Assembly (NCBI GenBank): GCA_020430865.1
Contig: JAGQIY010001220.1
Location: 1-33,542, forward strand
Direction: 5' to 3'
DNA from: Myxococcales bacterium
Lineage (GTDB): Bacteria; Myxococcota; Polyangia; Polyangiales; Polyangiaceae
Length of the DNA: 33,542 bases
Shown here: piece after piece, positions 7,905 to 17,676 of the stretch
Numbering within the stretch: position 1 is the first letter of the stretch
Layout of the letters: each line of letters opens with the position of its first letter
Translations under genes and position numbers: made by a program
The notes under the pieces: model-generated
Seen by the model: only the letters and a program-made list of their open reading frames with translations
Databases searched by the model: none
What the model was told of the DNA's origin: nothing

Positions 7905-8688
7905 CTTGCTTCTCCATTGGGGTGAGCTGGTCCATCAGGCTTTCCACTTCGGAAGCCAGAACTTCGAAGCGACGCGCTTCGGGCGAGACGGGTCCGCTGA
8001 GGAACCCTACGGGCAGCCCGCGCAGACTGGCGTCAGCGAAGACGTTTGCGCGCGGAATCGTGGTGTCGGTGACGGCCTCGAAGCTGCTCCAGATGTCCAT
8101 CATCACGGCGTGCGAGGCGTCGTTGTCCCGCTCGACCATGGTGGGCAAGATGCCGAGCAGCTGGAGCTTCGGGTTCTCCCCGCCTCGAACGCGGTCGATC
8201 ACGCGCAGGACCTGCGACGTCGAGCGAAGAGCCAGCGGCTGAGCCTGGAACGGGATCAGCGCAAAGTCGGCGAGGGTGAGGGCCGCACGAGTGATCAGGC
8301 CCAGCCCCGAAGGGTTATCGAGCACCGTGATGTCGAAGTCGTCTTCAACCTTGGCGAGCGTGGAGTCGAGGACACCAGCTGACGCCAGCGCTAGCTCGAA
8401 GTCACACACGTCAGCCGGATCCAAACGGCCGCGTGGAAACAGCGACAGCCGCGGCACCTTGGTCGGCAGGATCGCCTCCTCGGGCTGGATCTGCCCCATC
8501 AGCAGATCAGCCAGCCCGACGAGTTCGGTGTCGCCACGGGATAGTGCGTGCCCGATTCCTCCCTGTGGGTCCAAGTCGACGAGCAGAGTTCGGCGACCGC
8601 GCTCCGCGAGCGCAAGCGCCAGGTTGAGGGCGACTGTCGTCTTGCCGACGCCTCCCTTCTGACTGACCAGTGCGATTCTACGTGCCAT
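7873..8688 (-). CDS. ParA/MinD-family ATPase, orphan (no ParB nearby)
   Basis: A 271-residue P-loop ATPase. The deviant Walker A is Lys-Gly-Gly-Val-Gly-Lys-Thr (11-17) with the signature Lys11 and the phosphate-binding Lys16. The switch I region is Asp-Leu-Asp-Pro-Gln (Asp38, Asp40), and a Walker B-like Val-Leu-Asp-Asn-Pro is near residue 130, where many relatives have Asp-x-Pro-Pro. Such ATPases dimerise on ATP and bind DNA or membrane to position cargo: chromosomes and plasmids with ParB, or chemosensory arrays and carboxysomes with other partners. No ParB-like gene or parS-like repeat was seen here, so a cargo-positioning role for the neighbouring signalling proteins is my inference. I preferred the ATG at 8688 (G-rich GGTGG site upstream) to the GTG at 8697. 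It lies 87 bases after the response regulator and overlaps the next gene by 32 bases. Confidence 0.9.
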   Translation of the reverse strand: MARRIALVSQKGGVGKTTVALNLALALAERGRRTLLVDLDPQGGIGHALSRGDTELVGLADLLMGQIQPEEAILPTKVPRLSLFPRGRLDPADVCDFELALASAGVLDSTLAKVEDDFDITVLDNPSGLGLITRAALTLADFALIPFQAQPLALRSTSQVLRVIDRVRGGENPKLQLLGILPTMVERDNDASHAVMMDIWSSFEAVTDTTIPRANVFADASLRGLPVGFLSGPVSPEARRFEVLASEVESLMDQLTPMEKQDVVRPERALL

Positions 8689-8775
8689 TATTTCCACCCA
8701 GTAAATGTTGTTCGACGGATTTCGTTCGTTCAGTTCCTCGCGGCTTGACGAAACCGCGCCGAGGGCTTCCGCAGC

Positions 8776-9762
8776 TCAGTCTGCGGATGGTTCTTCGATC
8801 CCCATTTCGTGGAGTCGCTTGAGGTTCGCTCGTACCTTGGGGTCGTCGGGGTTCAGCTCGCCCGCCTCCTGAAACGCGAGCAGCGCGACGGTGTAGCGCT
8901 TGGCCAGCAGCGCCTCTATCCCGCGGTCCCACGCCTCGTTGAACGCGCGCTCGGCGGGGCTCAGCTCGGGCTCCGGCGAGGGTTCCTGCACGGGCTGCTC
9001 TTCCGCCCCGAACAGGTCACTCGCATCCGCGGGTGCAGCCGCGCGCATCACCGCGGAGTGCTGCTCGGGCTGCCAGTCGTCGGGGGAGTTGCCGAGCTCA
9101 TCGGCCTGGCGCGCGGCTTCCATCAGCAGCCACTCCCAGTTTCCCTCCAAGTTCTGCTCGCGCGGTTGCTCGAGCAGTGTCTTGCAGTGCACCAGGCTGC
9201 CCTTCATGAAGGCCAACCTGCGCAGCGCGTCCTCGCCACTGCCGCGCTCATCCCTCGCGGAAACGACGTCCCCCTTCCAGACCACGATCTCGCCAAGGCG
9301 CTGCCCCCCCCGTTCGACATCGACCACCACCGAGTGCCGACCCATGCAGGCCAGCTGCAGGTAGTCGGGCACCGAGAACGGTGCGATTTCCATGGAGTTG
9401 CGGCTTTGGTTGAGACGACGCTCGATGGCCGCCCGAAGCTCCTCGAGGCTCACGGGCTTCTCCATGACGTCCACGTCCGCGTGCTGCGGGATCTGAGAGC
9501 GATAGGCCGTGAGGTAGCCGGAGGCGTAGATCACCGGGATCCGGAGTCGACGCTGCCCGAGCTCCCCCAGCAGTTCGAGGCCGGAACGTCGCGGGAGGTC
9601 GATGTCGGAGACGATGACGTCCGGCGGGCAACGGTCGATCAGCACGAGCGCTTCCTCCAGGGAGCCCGCGTCCTCGACCTCCACCCCAGCGAGCTTGGCG
9701 ATTCCGCGCGACATCGAAGAGCGCAACATCTCCTCGTCTTCGATCAGCAACACCAATGCCAT
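8776..9762 (-). CDS. Response regulator: REC - DUF4388 (PATAN-like) - TPR-like tail
   Basis: A 328-residue cytoplasmic regulator. REC domain (about 3-118): acidic pair Glu8/Asp9, phospho-acceptor Asp53 in Val-Ser-Asp-Ile-Asp-Leu-Pro, Ser81 in the Tyr-Ala-Ser-Gly switch and Lys102 in Met-Glu-Lys-Pro. Residues about 125-210 fit DUF4388, a module frequent in myxobacterial and cyanobacterial response regulators, recognised by Leu-Gln-Leu-Ala, the Gly-Glu-Ile-Val-Val-Trp-Lys-Gly-Asp-Val strand pair and the Gly-Glu-Asp-Ala-Leu helix. After an acidic linker (about 215-265) comes a TPR-like helical pair (about 268-320). There is no DNA-binding domain, so output is probably by protein contact. The ATG has a GAGG site six bases upstream. 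It lies 31 bases after the Roadblock gene, and the histidine kinase two genes upstream is its likely cognate kinase. Confidence 0.9.
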   Translation of the reverse strand: MALVLLIEDEEMLRSSMSRGIAKLAGVEVEDAGSLEEALVLIDRCPPDVIVSDIDLPRRSGLELLGELGQRRLRIPVIYASGYLTAYRSQIPQHADVDVMEKPVSLEELRAAIERRLNQSRNSMEIAPFSVPDYLQLACMGRHSVVVDVERGGQRLGEIVVWKGDVVSARDERGSGEDALRRLAFMKGSLVHCKTLLEQPREQNLEGNWEWLLMEAARQADELGNSPDDWQPEQHSAVMRAAAPADASDLFGAEEQPVQEPSPEPELSPAERAFNEAWDRGIEALLAKRYTVALLAFQEAGELNPDDPKVRANLKRLHEMGIEEPSAD

Positions 9763-9793
9763 CGCCTACCTCGACCTCCTCACGTCCCTGGCC

Positions 9794-10159
9794 TCAGAGA
9801 ACCTTCCGGATCTCTTTGACTGCCCGACTCATGTCCAAGAAGATGAGGCCCAGCTTGGCCTCGGCCGTGGTCAGAGTGAGCAACATCGTGCCCTCTGCGG
9901 CAGTGACCATCACCGCGAAGCCCTGATCACCGCGAATCAGCACCTGCTGGAGCCCGCCTCGCTCGAGCTCGCTGGAGGCCCGCGTTCCCAGGCTCAAGAG
10001 CGTGGCGCTCATGCCCGCGACACGGACCTCATCCAGGTGCTGCGGAAGTGCGCTCGCGATCATCAAACCGTCGTCGGAGATCAGCGCGCTCGCTTCGATC
10101 TCCGGGGTACCAGACTGCAGCGATCGCAGAATGCGATTCAGTTCCTCGGTCCTTGCCAT
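9794..10159 (-). CDS. Roadblock/LC7 domain protein (MglB-like)
   Basis: A 121-residue protein consisting of one Roadblock/LC7 domain. The family pattern is clear: an N-terminal amphipathic helix, Ala-Ser-Ala-Leu-Ile-Ser-Asp-Asp-Gly-Leu-Met-Ile-Ala-Ser (strand-turn-strand), a central helix with Leu-Ser-Leu-Gly, then Gln-Val-Leu-Ile-Arg-Gly-Asp-Gln-Gly and a strand before the C-terminal helix. In myxobacteria the best-known relative is MglB, GTPase-activating partner of the Ras-like MglA, but no MglA-like GTPase lies in this window. Many Roadblock proteins instead act as dimeric scaffolds in two-component operons. It is flanked by the kinase and the response regulator on the same strand and is probably a part of that signalling complex. 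AAGGAG lies ten bases before the ATG, with a second AGGAG closer in. Confidence 0.88.
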   Translation of the reverse strand: MARTEELNRILRSLQSGTPEIEASALISDDGLMIASALPQHLDEVRVAGMSATLLSLGTRASSELERGGLQQVLIRGDQGFAVMVTAAEGTMLLTLTTAEAKLGLIFLDMSRAVKEIRKVL

Positions 10160-10292
10160 GCTCCTAGTTCTCCTTCGTTGTTCTGATCGTCAGCGAAGCG
10201 CCAATCGCGGCGCGCACCATCCCAACGGCGAGACCGGAAGGCCTCACCAAAATCCCCGCGGTTATGCGGACAATGAACCCGAAACCTAAGAC

Positions 10293-11396
10293 CTATCCGC
10301 GCCGCGCGCGGCGTGGCCCCTTGACCGGCGCTCGACCGGGCAGGGTCACTCGCATCTCGACACACGTACCCTTTCCCGGTTCCGAGCGGATATCGAAGAC
10401 ACCCCCAGCCGAACGCACCGCGGTACTGCACAGGGCCAGACCGATACCAGTGCCCTTGCTCTTGGTGGTGTAGAACAGCTCCATGCAGCGCTCGAGCACT
10501 TCGGGCGTCATGCCTTGCCCGCTGTCTTCGACACTCAGGACGAGCTGCTTGGAGCCCGCGTCGAAGCCCGCGCCGACACGAATCCAGTCTCCGGCGTCGC
10601 AAGCGTGCACGGCGTTGGTGATCAGGTTGAACGCGATCGCCCGAACCACCGAGATGTCCACCGGCAAGAGCGGCATGTCCGAGATATCGCTCGTCACCTC
10701 GATGCGACGTGAACGCGCCTGTGCACCGAGCACTCGTACCGCGTCTCGCAGGGCGTGGTCCACCGCGGTGTTGCGGCTACTCAACAAGGAGCGCCCGACC
10801 GAACCGAGGCCCTCGAGGGTGAGCTTCATGCGCCGCATCTCGGTGAGCACGGCGTGTAGATCCTCTTGCGTGGTGCCTTCTGGCAGCTCCTCGAGCATCA
10901 GCTCGACGGACGTACTGATCGCAGCGAGCGGGTTCTTCAGCTCGTGCAGCACCGACGGCAAGATGTCGCTGACCGCCGCGAGGCGCAGCAGGCGATCTCG
11001 CTCCTGGCGAAGCTGCTCGAAGCCCGTGATGTCGCGGAACACCACCGCGTACTCCGCGCTGCCGGGTTCGCTGGCATCGATCCGAGACACGTCGAAGCCA
11101 AACGTGCGCCCCGTGTCCTCCGCCGCGTGCCCCATGGCTCGCTCGTCCGCGGAGTCTCCAGCGGCCCTGCGGATCTCGTCCATCGACACCAGGACGTCCG
11201 CCACGGAGGTTCCGATCAAGGTCTGAGAGTCGCGTCCCAGCACGCGCACGGCGCTCTCGTTGGCGAGGACGATGGTTCCGTCCCGACTGAGGCCGATGAC
11301 CGCTGCGGGCAGCGCCCCGAGGATCCGAGCGTGTTCGTTGGACGTCATCTCGTGCAGCGCATTTTCTGAGCGAACCAGCTTGAGCGCGACGGTCAT
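10293..11396 (-). CDS. Soluble PAS-domain sensor histidine kinase
   Basis: A 367-residue kinase with no membrane helix or signal peptide, so it senses inside the cell. Residues about 22-126 are a PAS domain ending in the typical Phe-Arg-Asp-Ile-Thr. Residues about 140-205 are the dimerisation/phospho-acceptor domain with His151 in Leu-His-Glu-Leu-Lys-Asn-Pro-Leu. The ATPase domain (about 235-355) has the N box Asn-Leu-Ile-Thr-Asn-Ala-Val-His-Ala, G1 Asp-Ser-Gly-Gln-Gly and G2 Gly-Thr-Gly-Ile-Gly-Leu-Ala. The last 15 residues are strongly basic. No obvious PAS haem or flavin ligand motif is seen. It is the first gene of the cluster and 133 bases separate it from the Roadblock gene. The ATG at 11396 has GGGAGG only two bases upstream, an awkward spacing; Met17 (11348) is an alternative start without a good ribosome site. 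Confidence 0.92.
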   Translation of the reverse strand: MTVALKLVRSENALHEMTSNEHARILGALPAAVIGLSRDGTIVLANESAVRVLGRDSQTLIGTSVADVLVSMDEIRRAAGDSADERAMGHAAEDTGRTFGFDVSRIDASEPGSAEYAVVFRDITGFEQLRQERDRLLRLAAVSDILPSVLHELKNPLAAISTSVELMLEELPEGTTQEDLHAVLTEMRRMKLTLEGLGSVGRSLLSSRNTAVDHALRDAVRVLGAQARSRRIEVTSDISDMPLLPVDISVVRAIAFNLITNAVHACDAGDWIRVGAGFDAGSKQLVLSVEDSGQGMTPEVLERCMELFYTTKSKGTGIGLALCSTAVRSAGGVFDIRSEPGKGTCVEMRVTLPGRAPVKGPRRARRG

Positions 11397-11408
11397 GACC
11401 TCCCGATG

Positions 11409-11424
11409 TGCAACCCGCGGGCCA
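11409..11424 (-). promoter_or_regulatory. Candidate sigma-54 (-24/-12) promoter of the signalling cluster
   Basis: Read on the minus strand the sequence is TGGCCCGCGGGTTGCA. It matches the sigma-54 consensus TGGCACG-N4-TTGCA with one mismatch and keeps the obligatory GG-N10-GC spacing. Transcription would begin near 11398, only about two bases before the annotated kinase ATG. The mRNA would then be almost leaderless, or the kinase would start at Met17 (11348). This tension lowers confidence slightly. Confidence 0.5.
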
Positions 11425-11429
11425 GCTCT

Positions 11430-11492
11430 CGAAGCACGCGTCCGCCCGATGTTTCCGTACGTAACCGATCAGCGTGTCGAAGGACGCGTCGG
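11430..11492. repeat. Pair of ACGCGT-centred direct repeats upstream of the -24/-12 element
   Basis: CGAAGCACGCGTCCG (11430-11444) and CGAAGGACGCGTCGG (11478-11492) match at 13 of 15 positions, start 48 bases apart, and each carries the palindrome ACGCGT. They lie just upstream of the proposed sigma-54 promoter, where activator sites could be found, although enhancer sites are often further away. Confidence 0.4.
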
Positions 11493-11799
11493 TATCCGCC
11501 AGTCGAGAATGGACAGACGTCCGATCTCGCCAGCGAAATCGGCCCTGTTTGCGCGAGAAGCGCCGATCCGGGGTTGATGCTCCGAAGGAGTTGCGCGAAT
11601 CGTGCCAGGCGCGTTTCCGCGGGAGGAAGCCACGCAGGTTTCGAGCACGCGAACTGGCCGGGCGCGCAGATTGTGCTGGTTTCCGCGGGCTGGAGCGTCT
11701 GCGCTGGAGCACCTCACCCCCAGAACGCGCCACGGAAACGGAGACTTGCAGGCTGCGCCAGGCGCCCAACGAAGCAAGCTCTGCTGGCGGAGTCTGGAG

Positions 11800-12174
11800 C
11801 TACTCGTCGATCCAGCGACGCAGGCGCTCCATCGCCCGTCGGTCGGCCTTCGTTGGACGTCCCGCGCCGCGATCACGGATCGGCACCTCCTGCATGCGTT
11901 GCTCTCGCGGGGGTGGTGGGGGAGAGTGATCGACGTACAGCTCGCGCGCCGGAGCCGGCGCCAGCCGCTTCTCGGCAAGCTGCGCTACCTCCAATATCAC
12001 CAGTCCGCGCGGAGCCTGAGCGCGCACCTGGTCACCGACCTTGAGCTTCGCTGCGGGCTTCGCCGCACCGTCGTTCAGCTTGACCAGGCCACCCGTACAA
12101 GCGGCGGCGGCCGCGGTGCGTGTCTTGTAGAGCCGCGCCGCCCATAGCCAGCGATCGAGTCGAACGGAGTCCAT
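11800..12174 (-). CDS. hslR: S4-domain RNA-binding protein, Hsp15 (HslR)-like
   Basis: A 124-residue protein. Residues 1-60 match the S4 RNA-binding fold as in Hsp15: Met-Asp-Ser-Val-Arg-Leu-Asp-Arg-Trp-Leu-Trp, the Thr-Arg-Thr-Ala-Ala helix, then Gly-Gly-Leu-Val-Lys-Leu-Asn and Leu-Lys-Val-Gly-Asp-Gln-Val. In E. coli Hsp15 binds free 50S subunits that carry a stalled nascent chain and helps their recycling; length there is about 133 residues, close to this one. The C-terminal third is basic and proline-rich, ending in Lys-Ala-Asp-Arg-Arg, as in other family members. It is transcribed in the same direction as the signalling cluster but 403 bases upstream of it, so it is probably a separate unit. 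It is divergent from the beta-propeller lipoprotein gene. Confidence 0.85.
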   Translation of the reverse strand: MDSVRLDRWLWAARLYKTRTAAAAACTGGLVKLNDGAAKPAAKLKVGDQVRAQAPRGLVILEVAQLAEKRLAPAPARELYVDHSPPPPPREQRMQEVPIRDRGAGRPTKADRRAMERLRRWIDE

Positions 12175-12332
12175 GACGCTCCGAGCATAGCCGAGCTCGA
12201 GACCGCACGGCTACGGCATGGACGGAGCTGTGCCAACCTGAGCCGACCGCCGGGGAGTCGGAGATGGAGCGCGGATCCCAGGTGAATCGAGCTGATTTGC
12301 TCGTTGGCCAGCATCTTGCTGTGTCGTCTGGT

Positions 12333-15263
12333 ATGTCACGCTTGGCTCCTACCCGCCTCACGCCACCTCGCCATCGTCTGCTCCAGGCGCTGGGCCTCTG
12401 CCTCGCCGCCGGCGCCGTCTACGTTGGCTGCGCCAGTGACCCCAAGCAGCCTTCCGGGGCCAGCTCCCCAGACGGCCCTGATGCGTCCGACGCCTCCGAC
12501 GCCTCCAACGCACCTGGAGACTTTCTGTCAGACGACCCTGAGCAAGGAGGCTATGAGTGGGGGAGCGCTGGCACGGGTGGGGACGATGGCAGCGGCGGTG
12601 CGCCTTCTGACACCCCGCCCGAGGACCAAGGGGCCAATGCCCCGAGCGACGCGATCGAGCGAGCGCACGCCTTCCAGACCGCGGGGAATCGTTTCTACTC
12701 GTTCGTCTCAGGTCTCGCGGTGGTCGACGGCGCAGCCCCGGACCAGACGAGGTTGCTGGGCAGATACAGGACGCACGATCTCTCCCGCGGCATGTATCTA
12801 CGCGGAAACATAGTCTACGGGTTGACCTTTCGCCGCGACATCGACCGGTTCACGACCCACTACGACTACTCGAGCCGCCTCCTGGCGCTGGACGTCAGCG
12901 ACCCGGCAGCCATCAGGCAGGTCGGCGAGATCCGCGTGCCCGGGGAGGTCACCGACTCCTACGTCATCGGAGACGTGCTCTACCTCGTGAGTCAGGAGAA
13001 CGGCGCCTGCACGGACTGTGGAGCCCAGCCCCGCACCACGATCACCTCATTCGACATCAGCGACGCTGCCGGTGCCGTGAAGGCGGTCGGGCATCTGGCC
13101 TTCGAGGACCCGACCCAGGGCGCTGGCTCTGCCCCGCGCCACACCGTCAGCGTCAGCGAGCAACGCCTTTACGTTGCAATCCCTGGTGCGGACCCGACCT
13201 CGACCTCCGACATCCAGGTGGTGGACATCTCGGCGGGGACGGGAACGATGCGCCTCGGGGCGAGCCTGCACGGGCTCGGAAGCATCAGCCAGCGCTGGCA
13301 GATGAACGAGTCGGGCGGCGTGCTGCGGGTGTTGGCACGCGCGTACCCCTCTGCGACCCTGTCCACCTTCACCGTGGCGAGCGCGGATTCCGTCACCCCG
13401 CTCGCTGCCCTCGAGCTTCAGCTGCCCGCAGACGCACTTCAAGGTGCGCGCTTCGATGGAGCTCACGCGTTCGCCTATTCCAGTTCGGCCACTGCCAACC
13501 TGGTGCCGCTCGACCTGACGGATCCAGCAGCGCCCAAGCAAGCTGGTGCGGTGACGGTGCCCGGAGAGGTGTTGCACATAGATCCTAGGGGAAATAGGCT
13601 GTACGTGCGACACGAGGTCGGCACAGAGCCCCGCCTCCACGTCTCGACCTTCGACGTCAGCGACGTCCAGTCTCCCGCCCTACTGGTCGATGCCCCGTTC
13701 GAAGGTCGCACTCTTGGCTGGAGCCAAAGCACGCTGCAGTTCGCCGAGCCAGAGGGCCTGCTCTTCGTGCCGTTCCTTGACTCGTCCGACCGTGCACTGA
13801 AGCTCTTCGACTGGACGAAAGATTCCCTCGAGCCGCGGGGGACCCTCCCTTATGGAGCAGTCTTTCAGAAGCAGCAACGCTGGCTCTCACTCGGCACGTC
13901 CGCGCTCACGAGCTTCGACTTGAGCGACCGCGACAACCCGAGGGCGACCGCAGATCTGCAGCTGACGCGCCCGATCGAGAGCACGATCGCGACCGGCGAG
14001 TACCTCGTGCGCCGAGTGGCCGCCTCGAACGCTCTCGACCTCTCACTGGAGATCGTTCGCAAGAACGCTGGAGACAGCTTCACCCCTGAAGGCACGCTGG
14101 CCATTCCAGTGCAAGGAGCGGAGAACGGCTATCTCCGCTTGGGCTCCATGCACGCCGATGGCTCCATGATCTACTTCGAGCACCAAGCGAGGGTGCACGG
14201 GACCGGCTCGCCGGAAGCGCCTCGAGTCTCCGTCGTCGACCTCTCCGACCCGAAGGCACCACGGCTGGTCGCTCAGGACGCTCTTCCCATGCCCATGACG
14301 GAGACCGCGCTCGCTGCCAGCGCTGTCATCGACTCGGGCAGCGCCGAGGTCTTCGTCGGGAAGAGCCTGATCCGGCGACACCTCGACGCGTCCGAGACCG
14401 TGATGGAGGGGCTCGCCGGCGCGGGCGCCGTCGCCGCGGTAGGAGATCGCCACGTGACGATCGACGTGGTCGACTTCTCCAGCCCCACCACGCCTTCGAC
14501 CAGCACCCTCGAGTGGGACGACGCCTTTGGTCAAACGGGTCTGATCGCGCATCAGGGCAAGCTCTACTCGAGTCACTACGAACCCGCAGCCGATGGTCGA
14601 GTGCGCTTCTACTTGGACCGCATCGACGTCACAGACCCCGCTCACCCGACGGTCGAGAAAACGAACATCCCAGGCTCGCTCCTCGGCATCGACCCCGACA
14701 CCGGGCTTCTGCTGACCATGACCTACACGAGACACCAGGAGCCCGCGACCTACGAGGAGTGTCACACCGAACACGGCTACGCGAACTTCGCGGCGGGGTC
14801 CTGTGAGTGGTTCAGCTATACTCTGAATCTGGTCGATGCCTCGGGGGTCGTCGAGCTCAAGTCGAGCCTGCCCCTCGAAGGGAACCGCCCGCCGAGTGAA
14901 GTGGCCATCGGGCACGGCGTCGCCTATGTGCGGTTCGGCACGCGCTACGCTCCAGACCACGTCGTTCGCGGTTGGAAGGTGGACCTCGTGAGCGGATTCT
15001 CCACGGGGAAACTCGAATCGAGGGAACTCGACCTGAACGGTCTGGATCTAACCGGAGCCTTGTCCATCGTGCCCAACGGCCGGTACGCGATGATCTCCGC
15101 GGATGACTATTCGAGTGTGCTCGACGTCACGACGCCAGGCAGCCCTCGGCTCGGTCCGCAGCTCCACCTGGGCTTCCCGGAAGACGTCGCCTACGACGAC
15201 CAGCAGTTCTACGTGTCGCTGGGCGAGGAGGGCGTCGCAACGGTTCCGCTGCAGGTCGAGTAG
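12333..15263 (+). CDS. Large secreted beta-propeller lipoprotein
   Basis: A 976-residue surface or periplasmic protein. From the ATG at 12333 residues 1-33 look like a lipoprotein signal peptide ending at Cys33 (Tyr-Val-Gly-Cys, an acceptable but imperfect lipobox). A longer in-frame start at 12264 has a better ribosome site but would place 23 non-hydrophobic residues before the signal, so I prefer the shorter form. Residues about 35-110 are an Asp/Ala/Ser/Gly-rich linker with repeated Asp-Ala-Ser units. The rest has the recurring pattern Ile/Leu-x-x-Phe/Leu-Asp-Val/Ile-Ser-Asp-Pro/Ala, typical of the secreted beta-propeller family (Beta_propel, PF09826-like). Cys residues near 230 and in the Tyr-Glu-Glu-Cys region may pair. 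Function is unknown; the fold suggests ligand or polymer binding. It may share control with the divergent S4 gene. Confidence 0.78.
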   Translation: MSRLAPTRLTPPRHRLLQALGLCLAAGAVYVGCASDPKQPSGASSPDGPDASDASDASNAPGDFLSDDPEQGGYEWGSAGTGGDDGSGGAPSDTPPEDQGANAPSDAIERAHAFQTAGNRFYSFVSGLAVVDGAAPDQTRLLGRYRTHDLSRGMYLRGNIVYGLTFRRDIDRFTTHYDYSSRLLALDVSDPAAIRQVGEIRVPGEVTDSYVIGDVLYLVSQENGACTDCGAQPRTTITSFDISDAAGAVKAVGHLAFEDPTQGAGSAPRHTVSVSEQRLYVAIPGADPTSTSDIQVVDISAGTGTMRLGASLHGLGSISQRWQMNESGGVLRVLARAYPSATLSTFTVASADSVTPLAALELQLPADALQGARFDGAHAFAYSSSATANLVPLDLTDPAAPKQAGAVTVPGEVLHIDPRGNRLYVRHEVGTEPRLHVSTFDVSDVQSPALLVDAPFEGRTLGWSQSTLQFAEPEGLLFVPFLDSSDRALKLFDWTKDSLEPRGTLPYGAVFQKQQRWLSLGTSALTSFDLSDRDNPRATADLQLTRPIESTIATGEYLVRRVAASNALDLSLEIVRKNAGDSFTPEGTLAIPVQGAENGYLRLGSMHADGSMIYFEHQARVHGTGSPEAPRVSVVDLSDPKAPRLVAQDALPMPMTETALAASAVIDSGSAEVFVGKSLIRRHLDASETVMEGLAGAGAVAAVGDRHVTIDVVDFSSPTTPSTSTLEWDDAFGQTGLIAHQGKLYSSHYEPAADGRVRFYLDRIDVTDPAHPTVEKTNIPGSLLGIDPDTGLLLTMTYTRHQEPATYEECHTEHGYANFAAGSCEWFSYTLNLVDASGVVELKSSLPLEGNRPPSEVAIGHGVAYVRFGTRYAPDHVVRGWKVDLVSGFSTGKLESRELDLNGLDLTGALSIVPNGRYAMISADDYSSVLDVTTPGSPRLGPQLHLGFPEDVAYDDQQFYVSLGEEGVATVPLQVE

Positions 15264-15385
15264 CCCGACTCCGGGAGACGGCGCCTGGAATACCCCAGCG
15301 CGCCGGAACTCGATTCCAAGCAGCAACTTCCCAGCGCGGCGCAGCGCGTCGCCAATGGCTCTCGCATCGGATAGCCTCGGCAGCG

Positions 15386-17041
<1,656 letters not shown>

Positions 17042-17083
17042 GCCTGAGCCCGAAGCCGGTGCGCCGATACGCCGCCCGCGACC

Positions 17084-17539
17084 TCAGAGCGCCGGCGGAT
17101 ACGGCGCGTCGTAGCCTTGGAACGCCTCTGGGCGCGTGAACGCCGCCTTGACGCTGGGGCGCAGCAGCACGACCAGCGAGAAGATGCCCAGGGCCGTGCC
17201 GAGCGGCATGTTCAGCAGGATCAGCGCCGACCCGATGATGCACAGGACGTGGCGCCTGCGCTGGCCCAGGCTGCGCGCGGTGGCGAAGGAGAGCGCCGCC
17301 AGAGCCCAGAGCCAGATCGAGATGAAGATCCCTACGGCAATGAAGAACCAGGGCATCGCCTCGATGCCCGGCGGCGCGCGGCTCCCGGAGAACGCCGGCT
17401 CGTTCAGCATCAGGCCGCCCATGAACACGTAGATCCCACCCACGAAGCCAACCAGGGTCTGAAACCCTCCGTAGACGTAGAAGAGGATGCTGAGCACCTT
17501 CAGGTGTTCGCGATCCGAGGACGTCAGCTGAGGCTCCAT
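17084..17539 (-). CDS. Small integral membrane protein of unknown function
   Basis: A 151-residue protein with about four hydrophobic segments: roughly 13-43, 64-88, 97-113 and 112-127, the last two close together. An Arg-rich loop (Gly-Gln-Arg-Arg-Arg-His) lies between segments two and three and probably faces the cytoplasm. The N-terminus is hydrophilic with a Ser-Asp-Arg-Glu-His-Leu-Lys start. Proteins of this size and layout are common in Myxococcota and Acidobacteria, but I cannot name a family. The gene converges on the carboxyltransferase gene with a 42-base gap. Confidence 0.65.
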   Translation of the reverse strand: MEPQLTSSDREHLKVLSILFYVYGGFQTLVGFVGGIYVFMGGLMLNEPAFSGSRAPPGIEAMPWFFIAVGIFISIWLWALAALSFATARSLGQRRRHVLCIIGSALILLNMPLGTALGIFSLVVLLRPSVKAAFTRPEAFQGYDAPYPPAL

Positions 17540-17676
17540 GTCGTCAGGCTTCTTGCGGATTTCCAGGGGTTGGGGGTGAGAGCAGTCGTCGCCGGTACTG
17601 ATACTGCGAGGAGCGCGATGAGTTTCCCCGCCCGGCGCAGTCTATCCCTGTAATCTCACCAATGTCGGAGAAACCC

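Larger units (their letters stand above)
11397..11799. other. 403-bp intergenic region upstream of the signalling cluster
   Basis: I see no gene here. Apart from the -24/-12 element and the ACGCGT-centred repeats next to the kinase start, the motif GTTTCCG recurs: GTTTCCGTAC at about 11451, GTTTCCGCGGG at 11613-11623 and again at 11679-11689, with an inverted CGGAAAC near 11730. These could be regulator sites or chance in GC-rich DNA. Confidence 0.45.

Noticed and set aside
8809..9819. Long open reading (336 aa) antisense to the response regulator
   Set aside because: Arg/His/Leu/Gly-rich shadow of the real gene; no motifs, and REC-DUF4388 on the other strand is clear.
11477..11799. Small ORFs in the 403-bp intergenic region
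   Set aside because: Several short plus and minus readings exist, but all are Arg/Ser-rich, without ribosome sites or family-like features.
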